This document shows, in pieces, positions 56,801 through 64,000 of a stretch of 64,000 nt of DNA (the stretch's first letter is position 1; every line of letters starts with the position of its first letter). The notes below the pieces were generated by a model, which saw only the letters and a program-made list of their open reading frames with translations, was not told the origin of the DNA and made no database searches. The position numbers and the translations under genes were made by a program. This stretch comes from Clytia hemisphaerica. Lineage: Eukaryota; Cnidaria; Hydrozoa; Leptothecata; Clytiidae. Location of the stretch: positions 162,293 through 226,292 of the forward strand of contig CACVBU010001038.1 of assembly GCA_902728285.1 (NCBI GenBank), given 5' to 3'.

Positions 56801-57837
56801 ATCAGAAAAAATAACTTATATGGTAATGCCAAAAAACAAAGCAACAAAATATAAATCCTTTGATAAAATTTATAATTTTAAAAACACGTCTTATGTAAAC
56901 TTAAGTAAGACTGACATTTCATAAGGCTGTTTAGAGCAAAATATTTTCCAAATTTTTCCCAATTTGTTCCTTAAATATATGCATACACAAATATTCCACA
57001 GCTTTGATTGGGCAAAACGTTTAATAAGTACCTGAATTTCAGTGAATGCTGATTGATCACACAGCGTTTTCAAAGTTATAATCAGGTCTTCTTTTTCAAT
57101 ATTATCTTCATTAAAAGCTTGTAAAAGCTCAATCAGGTTTGCTGCAAATAATAAAATATCACATAATGCTTAGAATATGAGAAAATAAATACAGTCTTGG
57201 AATCTTGGAAGTCTGGAATCTCTTTCGATACAAACAAAAAGAGCTGTAAAATGTGATAAATAAATCATAGCATCATCAAATATCAAATTAATCATTTGAC
57301 GAGTTAAAGTTACCACAAAAAGGGGTCAACAACACTGACCTTTATATACCCTGGACCAAGCTTCTCAATCCCAGCCAAGAAAAATCTTTGATCGGAGTTT
57401 TTTGAAAAGTGGTACCCTAATGGCGGCACTACTTGATAGCGGTGTAAATGCATCGAGAGCACTAGGTCTACTTTTACTCGAATTCTTTTGATGATGTAGC
57501 GGCGTCAGACGTTAACTTTTAACATTGCAATGGCTTCTTCTCGGGTACCAATTCCAAAAAAACTCCAATCAAAGATAGCGGATATTGCTTGGTCAAGGGA
57601 TATATAAAGGTCAGTGGTCAACAACAATGGAAATTGAAATTTTTGAAATCATTAAGTCATTGACAAAAGCATCATGAACATACCTCTAATTTTTGTTTGC
57701 TTGAAACTTTGTGATTGAAAAGTTTGTATTGTTTTGTAAAGAACATATCCAAGCGTGATACTCCCAGATGCCACTAAAGCTAAATGCTTAGGGTTTTGAA
57801 AATCCAACTTTGCAAATTGAAGCTTCAAATATTCCAT
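53855..57837 (-). CDS. ARMC10-like armadillo protein, mitochondrial outer-membrane type, 7 exons
   Basis: Exons (minus): 57684-57837, 57032-57141, 56581-56715, 55820-56008, 55316-55393, 54726-54869 and 53855-54079. All introns are GT-AG and the phases agree (1, 0, 0, 0, 0, 0); the total is 344 residues, the same size as vertebrate ARMC10. Residues 19-34 are an N-terminal membrane helix (LALVASGSITLGYVLY) followed by a basic stretch, the anchor layout of the ARMC10/ARMCX group at the mitochondrial outer membrane. From about residue 53 on, armadillo helices follow, e.g. LIELLQAFNEDN, KTLCDQSAFTEIQ, IRSLGYLPKIIQV, CQVALLINNLAMN, PQLIQIL, FTAVLCALTNLTAL and VLKIFVNISTNKRN. The C-terminal exon ends with an unstructured Ser/Asn tail. 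The exon 6 donor (GAA|GTAACC) is the weakest. The role is probably in mitochondrial trafficking or dynamics; the family assignment is from overall pattern. Confidence 0.8.
56043..56241. mobile_element. MITE family C, complete, TA TSD
   Basis: The ends GACGTTTTTATAAATTACGT and ACGAAATTTATGAAAAGGTC are inverted and flanked by TA (56041-56042 and 56242-56243). The arms continue through GAACATCACTTGC and CCATGGTGATTA. It sits between ARMC10-like exons 3 and 4. Confidence 0.75.
57334..57615. mobile_element. MITE family G, complete, perfect 10-bp TSD
   Basis: The termini are ACTGACCTTTATATACCCTG and the inverted …GGATATATAAAGGTCAGT. GGTCAACAAC is perfectly duplicated (57324-57333 and 57616-57625). 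The length is 282 bp, with no coding sequence. It lies in intron 1 of the ARMC10-like gene. It is the best reference copy for the interrupted relatives at 3253-4240 and 33780-34130. Confidence 0.85.
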
Positions 57838-57954
57838 GGCAATTTCTTCATTTGTTATAAATCATCTATTTTCTTTAAACTGTTAATCTAATTCAAATTA
57901 AAAGGGAATTCTTTATTTTGAAAATATCTGTACTGACTGTATAATATCTATAAG

Positions 57955-58037
57955 ACGAGACCAATTTAATTTGCTGTTCTACGGGCCCGACAGACCCTTT
58001 TTTTGCTAACATAAACCAACAAATTAAATTGGTCTCG
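57955..58037. repeat. Short hairpin upstream of the ARMC10-like gene
   Basis: CGAGACCAATTTAATTTG and CAAATTAAATTGGTCTCG are perfect inverted 18-mers separated by about 47 nt. It lies about 120 nt upstream of the start codon at 57837 and so within the probable promoter or 5' leader. Confidence 0.7.
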
Positions 58038-58039
58038 CC

Positions 58040-59955
58040 TAAGGTCAGCAAATAAATCCAACATCACATCTACCATATTAAATTCATTGTTGGGCAAAAA
58101 AAATTTCACCCCAATGCAAATGCTTCCAGCATCAGGACCTGTGACCTAACGGAATTTCCAGATCATACTTCATTTAATTTTATTGTAAACTATTTGATAT
58201 GCAGGCAAACAAGGGAACATACTTGGTCATATTTTTCCCTGGTTAATCTACAGAACATTAAACATGAAATTGAAATGATTTTTTTTTGAAGTGACACTAT
58301 GAAAAAGCAAGGCTATATGCTTACAAAACATGATACTAAATAATTGAATCTTACAAAAATTTTAGGGTTTATGGCTACACATCTTTGTAAAAAAATTAGA
58401 AAAAAGAAAGAGTCATTCACCAAGAAAGCTAGGACCTAAATAAATAGAAATATGCTTATAAATAAAGATATAATTTAGCTCATTCTCCCTTGAAAATTTA
58501 TCAACCCAAAAAAATGTTGTCCAAAATTGCAATTTCTTCAAAATCTTAATTTTTTTTACTTTATCTTTATACAATTTTTATCTATGCTGCCAGGTTTCTG
58601 AGAATGCAGCAATAGAAGGGAGTGTAAGCTCCAATATCAGACCACTATAAAGAGACCATGAAAGAACGAAGAAAAAACAAGGTTCCATGTTTAGTCACTG
58701 GGTATGTGTGTCCTTAATTGTGACTCTTGAGTCCAACCCTGAGCCTAACTGGTAATGACCCCATATCCTCTGAGAAATAACGACAAAGAACGAGAAAAAA
58801 AGGACAATAAAGAATGACATATACAGCCATCCCAAACCCCCACCTTGTTAGTGAGTATCACCCCTATGAATTCATTACTCTTTGTACTTTATGCTGTTTG
58901 ACTACTAGCGGTTTAAAGAACGATAAATTATGCATGCGCGTTATATGGGTGAATCCACTGTATGATATGGTGGTTAAATCAATGAAAATTCTAACAAGAA
59001 AATTAAACAAAATTATGGATATTGCACACCCAATAATCCTTTAAAAACATTTATTTGATTGGGAATTACAAAAATATCTAATATTTAACATTTTTATCAT
59101 TAATCCTTCATCTTCTTCATGTTATTGGTAGTATTTTGTCATTTTTGGGTGAAATTGAGCATATATATCTAATGAATATTTGAAAATGCAGAACACAGAG
59201 GATGCAGACGTACAAAGGTCGACTTATGTTGCAGGATACTTGGAAAAATTAAAACAAGCAGGCAAATAGCTCACAGTAAAATCTGCCAGACAAACCACTG
59301 CTTCCTAATTATTTAAACTTCAGGAGAGCTGATTCCAACAGTGTACCAGTAATGGTCAATCATTGGATTCCACCAATTGGATAAGTACCATGAAGTACAA
59401 AATCAAAAACGAAAGATCACAAAGTAAATATCACATCACAACGAAAGCAGCAGATAAAAATGATAACATGAAGAAGGATATTCATATTTACATTCATCTT
59501 TCATTGACATTGTTTGAAAATTGCTTTTTGACAATAGTTGCCAGGAGATCAAGAAAAGCTATTTTATCTAGAAAACACCGCACTCTGCGAATCCTTACAA
59601 AAACAAACAAAAACCAAAAACGTAAAGGAAAAAAAAACATCAAAAAAAAAATGAAATAAATTGAATTGAATATATTTTCCCTGAAACGCAGCAGGATAAC
59701 CCTTACATAACACCCATACAAAAAAGGTTGTTGCTTCTTTGTACAGATGAGAGTAGATCTTGTATTTTTCTATCTTTGATGTGGGATTTTCTGGAGTTTC
59801 TGAACCTTTAGGATGTTTCTAAGTTGGAGTTAGTCATTTTTATAATTCAACTTTGATATTTTGAAATTTGCCAAAGTTGAGTTCCCATTAGCACAAAGCC
59901 ACGGCACAGAATCAAAGTCCACTTATAGTGTGTAATTTACAGACCTATATATCCC
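58040..59955. other. Intergenic, nothing recognised
   Basis: AT-rich sequence with a distant relative of the 51-52 kb duplicated block at about 58370-58540. The lysine-rich frame at 59363-59659 reflects A-rich composition and is not supported as a gene. Confidence 0.4.
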
Positions 59956-59960
59956 CTATA

Positions 59961-60238
59961 TACTGTCATTTTGTATAAGATTCCCATTTCTGCACTAAGA
60001 TTCCTTTGCCACTTTTCTAACAAACAGAAAAAGACCAGGACTTGGTAGTTCAAAAATAAGCTTTGGAAAGTTAGGTAGTTTCATGAGCAGTGAATACAAG
60101 ATTTTCCGTACCTTCAGAAACAAACCCTTTTTAATCTCATGCCGGCTATCCTGGAAAAAATAGTGGAAAGACTCAGGCAGGAAAAGTGACAAGAGTCTTA
60201 GCGTGGAGAAATGGGAATCTAATACAAAAACAACTGTA
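59961..60238. mobile_element. MITE with TACTGTCATTTTGTATAAGA-type TIR, TA TSD
   Basis: The left arm TACTGTCATTTTGTATAAGA continues into TTCCCATTTCTGC; the right arm GAGAAATGGGAATCTAATAC continues into AAAAACAACTGTA. They are inverted with several mismatches and flanked by TA. The interior carries a second inverted pair (CACTAAGATTC / AGAGTCTTAGCGTG). Confidence 0.65.
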
Positions 60239-60639
60239 TATTAACAAACCAAGATTAGCCCCAACCCTATTTTGACTCTCTATCTAGCTCTATCTAACCC
60301 TGACACACTGATACTAGCCGTGAGATCCATGCTATGATTTCTCATTTACAGTATATACTGGTGAAATTAATAGCATGGTTAGGCTTGATAATTTAAAAGT
60401 TATAAATTTCCCACCAAAAAAACTGTTGATAAGAATCTGCCAATCAAAACACTTCTTTTTGCCGGTGGTCACACTCACTTTCGGAACAAAATTTATAAAA
60501 AGTGAAACTTTTTCTTCGGCAAGTGAGTTCAGCGAGAAAATAAGCTATTTTGTTTTTGAGTCTGAAAATGGACACATAGCTCTGACCCATCAATATACAT
60601 CATATTCAAATACGAAGACCGGTTTTTTCGTCTAAACTG

Positions 60640-60730
60640 GTCCTGACCCTAACAACGACAACAACAAGAACAACAACAACCATCTATCTCTATCTCTATC
60701 CATTTATTTATCTATCCATCTATCCATCAG
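60640..60730. repeat. Microsatellite (AAC)n then (CTAT)n
   Basis: A run of AACAACAAC-type triplets passes into CTATCTATCTC and TATCCATCTATCC repeats. Confidence 0.85.
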
Positions 60731-61116
60731 TTAGTAATTAAGTACTTCGATTTGCGAAGCGTCTTTACGTCACACAGAACAAAAGAAAATAGCAAAAGAA
60801 TAAAAGAGTTACCCATAGCTACCATTTTGCAACCATGGGAAATCATGATTTTACGGAAATGGGAATCCTTATATCGAATAAAGCATCTTCTGAAAATTTC
60901 ATTCATCCCATAAATGCGAAAATGAAAAACGAAGAAACTTTCGTGTTTTCTAATTGTCTTTTTAATCTGCCATCAAGTGTTATAAAATTCCTTATTGAAT
61001 GACACGTTCTTACTACTAAGAGGTTTAAAAAATGACGCAGAAACAAATCCTACGTCACAACCACGGAGTGCTGACTTTTAGTTTTAATGACTTGTTCTCA
61101 CATACAAAAGAATATA

Positions 61117-61456
61117 CCTTAAAAGAAGAAATTTTGGCGGAAAGAAAATTTGGCAGATTTGGCGATTTGACTGAAATCCGCCAAATTAAGTTCCCGCCAA
61201 AATTTCTTTTTTCCGACATCCGCCAAATTAAATTCCTGCCAAATTAAACATTTTGAAAATATGATCTCTTTTGAGGTGTTTTTGCTATTTTTTTACTGTT
61301 TTGACGCCATCTTAAGGTTAAATTTTTAAGTGACCGCCAAATTAAATTCCCGCCAAATTTAGTTTTTTCGTCCATCCGCCAAATTAAATTCCCTCTGAAA
61401 AAACTTTTTTGGCCATCCGCCAAATTAAATTCCCGCCAAAATTTCTTCCTTTAAGG
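61117..61456. mobile_element. MITE with internal CCGCCAAATTAAATTCC array, TA TSD
   Basis: The ends CCTTAAAAGAAGAAATTTTG and CAAAATTTCTTCCTTTAAGG are inverted and flanked by TA (61115-61116 and 61457-61458). The interior repeats ATCCGCCAAATTAAATTCC about six times, and its inverse TTTGGCGG near the left end. A diverged relative is at about 39335-39625. Confidence 0.75.
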
Positions 61457-61489
61457 TAAATGATAGAACCATTATGAAGAGCTAAAAGA

Positions 61490-62150
61490 ACACTCGAAAG
61501 TTACCTCTCAGACACTGGCTCTCCTATCGAAACCAAGATGGACGTGAAGGATTTAGGAGTCACTCTAGATGTGAACATGACATACAGCAAACACATCACA
61601 AACCAGATCGAGAAAGTCAAAAGTAACATTGTTTGGATCCATCGAACGTTCAAAACAAGAGATTGTCAAGTAATGCTAACTCTTTGGAAGTCACTGGTAC
61701 TACCACACATTGACTATTGCTCCCAGCTGTGGTCACCTTCAAAAAGATATCTGATCCAACAACTGGAATCACTTCAAAAAATCTTACCTGGGAATCCCTA
61801 CACTTCAACATTACAACTATTAGGAGAAGCTCAAAGAACTTAAACTATACAGCCTGGAGCGGCGCAGAGAAAGATACAGGATTATCTACACCTGGATCAT
61901 CCTAGAACAGCTTGTACCAAATTTTGACTATGCTGAAAACAAATGTGGCATCTTCAGTTACGATAACCAGAGACTGGGTAGAAAATGTTATCTAAAAGAG
62001 GTGAACATAAGGCAAAAAAACATATGGAGAGACTCCCTGTCAGAAGAAGCTGTGTAGCTGTAACCTCGATTTTCCAGGATTAGAAAAAGCTATACCTGTC
62101 ATCTCTTTTTTCTTTAAAGAATCAACAAGCCATCAACATCAATAAATTAC
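61490..62150 (+). mobile_element. 5'-truncated LINE (non-LTR retrotransposon), reverse-transcriptase C-terminus
   Basis: The reading frame begins inside the C-terminal part of a reverse transcriptase: SYLSDTGSPIETK, then KDLGVTLDVNMTYSKHI, LWKSLVLPHIDYCSQLWSP and QLESLQKI, all standard for LINE polyproteins of the CR1/L2/jockey kind. A frameshift or indel near 61830 moves the end (KELKLYSLERRRERYRIIY then ILEQLVPN and LGRKCYLKEVNIRQKNIWRD) into another frame, followed by TAG at about 62055. It is a dead copy. A poly-A tail is not obvious; the 3' limit is approximate. Confidence 0.8.
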
Positions 62151-62159
62151 ACACATTTC

Positions 62160-64000
62160 CTCAGAAATTATCTGCCATTATGATTCTCTTGAAGCCGTTC
62201 TGAAATTAACCAATTGGTTTATGTATCGGAATTCCTATGAGAGTTTTTTTCCGAGATTTGTAAAATAGATAAGTCAGCAAAAAAACTTTTCCCGGGGGTT
62301 TGAGCAAAAAACAGAACTGCTATAATTTGTTTTTTTATTTCACAATACATTATAATTTGCGCTCAAAAATACTTAAATTTTTAACAAGTTAATAATATTC
62401 AATATACTATTTGTATCTATCAGAAAATAAACACTTACAGAACGATAATATTTATCATTTGGAATACCCCTGTATTTGGACCATTCTATCGTGGGTGCAA
62501 AAAGGGCAAACTAAGTAGCCCTTGAGTGCAGATTGCCGCCTATCTTATTCGCCCTTCAAGAATGCGTGCTAATCATTTTTTCTCGCGCTGTGAACAGAAA
62601 AAAAGTATCGATATTCTTTGAAGGAAAACGTCAAAAAAAAACCAAAGCCAAAGATTTTTGTGTTTAGACGCGCTTTGAGATGAAAAATTCTGCTAATGTA
62701 GCGTTTTTTCGGAAGCTGAAAACTCTATTTCGATCTTCTAAGTAAAGAGTTGCGAGATTTGGGTTAGTGAGCAAAAAATTTGCTAAAAACTGGTAGATCG
62801 TAATCCTCAAAAATGAAGTTCCAGCCACTGAAAGTCCCAGACTATTTATGCCCCACCACAATCCTCCGTACCTCAAAAATACTCCAAAACGATTCTAAAT
62901 CATTGACCTTTTCCAATTCAATTACTACCAGCGAGCCACTGCTGCCGAATTACTTCCTCTCGGAGAGCTGATCAAACAGTAGTCAACTAGAATTAACTTC
63001 AGAAAACAACATTTTCACAACAAGGTGGTTCCCTGATCAGTTCAGTTCCAGACATAATTAAACTAGAAACTTAAAATGAGACAATACCGATTTCGTCTGC
63101 AGCAGCCGAAATCACACAACCAAATTTTGTCATGCAATTCCAAGACCGCCTTTGATTTTTAGGCTTGTTTACGCTAAAGTAAAAATAATGCCGTACAGTA
63201 AATGGGTCATTGTTTGAGGTCGGCAAAATTTCCGGAAATAGTCTTCCGGCGGTGCGCGGATCTAGGTGGGTTCCGCCCCCTGTAGATCTTTTCCTTGGAA
63301 ATTGATCTTCAAATTAGTTTTCAAGGTTGGCTTGGCTCAAATTTTTTCATCTATGGCTCAAATTTTAGGCAGTTCTCAAGTTTTTTAAATGTAATTTCAT
63401 TAAAAAGCGCCGGTTATTTTTTCAAGAATCCTTAAGAAGTTTTCGGCGCATTTTTTTGCTTAGAGTCAAGTAACGATATAGCTTCGCAGCAGTAATCTTT
63501 GATCGTATTTGGGCGGACCTAGTGTGACTAACTGTCAAATAGCATCAAAGTCATGGTCCATCATCGGATTTCTCAAATTGGATGATTGTTGAGACGAACA
63601 AAGAAGCCTTCAAAAAGTATCAAAAAGTAATATAAACAATTTCACCCGACCTACGATTGAATCTGTCCGACTCAGGGGTCAGTACAAATCCAAGACGCAT
63701 ATGAGTCTAAAAGGTTTTTTGCATTTTTGACATCCCCCCCTATTTTTGAAAAAGGATTTTAGTACCTGTACAAAATTTTTTTTGACATTTTAGCAGAGGA
63801 CCACCTAAGTAAGCTTTTTGGAATTCGTTCAGAGATGGCGGTCTTTGGATTTCAACAAAATGCCAACTCTGGTTATTTAAGCTGTCAATCAACCTGATCT
63901 ATATCTCCCTATTCCATTCTAGATAAAGACTCAAGTCAAGCCTTTTGCTCTGCTCTACTTTAGTTATTGCAAAGATTGATTGGTTATTTTTCACCTCTAA
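62160..64000. other. Intergenic to window end, nothing recognised
   Basis: No supported gene. The frame at 62664-62876 (minus) has a few protein-like stretches but no splice or promoter context. No clear inverted-repeat element was delimited here. Confidence 0.4.

Noticed and set aside
59363-59659. Lysine-rich 98-residue frame that could suggest a small basic protein
   Set aside because: Its composition follows the A-rich sequence (KNQKRKGKKNIKKKMK). There is no conserved motif, promoter or family resemblance.
1-64000. CRISPR array, operons, prophage or bacterial contamination
   Set aside because: There are no regularly spaced identical direct repeats with unique spacers, no Shine-Dalgarno-led gene series, and the genes are spliced animal genes.

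Overview
The window reads as animal (invertebrate metazoan) nuclear DNA. It is AT-rich, its genes are small and mostly split by GT-AG introns, and the space between them is packed with short inverted-repeat transposon relics (MITEs), a tRNA-derived SINE and a truncated LINE. Gene content fits an early-branching or soft-bodied invertebrate: an astacin protease, a MANBAL homologue, an ARMC10-type armadillo protein, a BH3-only-like protein, an FMRFamide-receptor-like class A GPCR and a single-exon class C GPCR. A cnidarian (for example a hydrozoan) would be compatible, but the taxon is not proven. No prokaryotic, organellar or viral gene organisation and no CRISPR array was seen.

Layout. 1-8.3 kb: a four-exon minus-strand gene (3106-7877) for an unrecognised cysteine-rich type I membrane protein, its introns filled with MITEs. 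8.3-17.2 kb: no host gene; two abutting TA-flanked MITEs and a 5.8-kb nested inverted-repeat element (11338-17162). 17.5-21 kb: two plus-strand genes, a MANBAL/UPF0239 protein and a two-exon Arg/Lys/Ser-rich basic protein. 21.9-30.4 kb: an 11-exon minus-strand astacin metalloprotease of 402 residues, rebuilt exon by exon with all phases agreeing. 30.4-36.5 kb: repeats only. 36.5-37.2 kb: a two-exon gene with a TATA box, whose 160-residue product ends in a near-canonical BH3 motif. 40.5-43 kb: class C GPCR. 47-48.2 kb: class A GPCR. 48.2-53.8 kb: repeats, including a 1-kb element with palindromic arrays. 53.9-57.8 kb: a seven-exon ARMC10-like gene of 344 residues (minus). 58-64 kb: repeats, MITEs and a 5'-truncated LINE.

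Six of the eight genes lie on the minus strand. They do not look like one functional cluster: two receptors, a secreted protease and a novel membrane protein act at or outside the cell surface, the ARMC10-like and BH3-like proteins would act at mitochondria, and the basic protein is probably nuclear. All exon joins come from reading splice sites and phases by eye, without transcripts or database searches. End positions of diverged repeats are approximate, while elements given with a target-site duplication (TSD) are defined more tightly.
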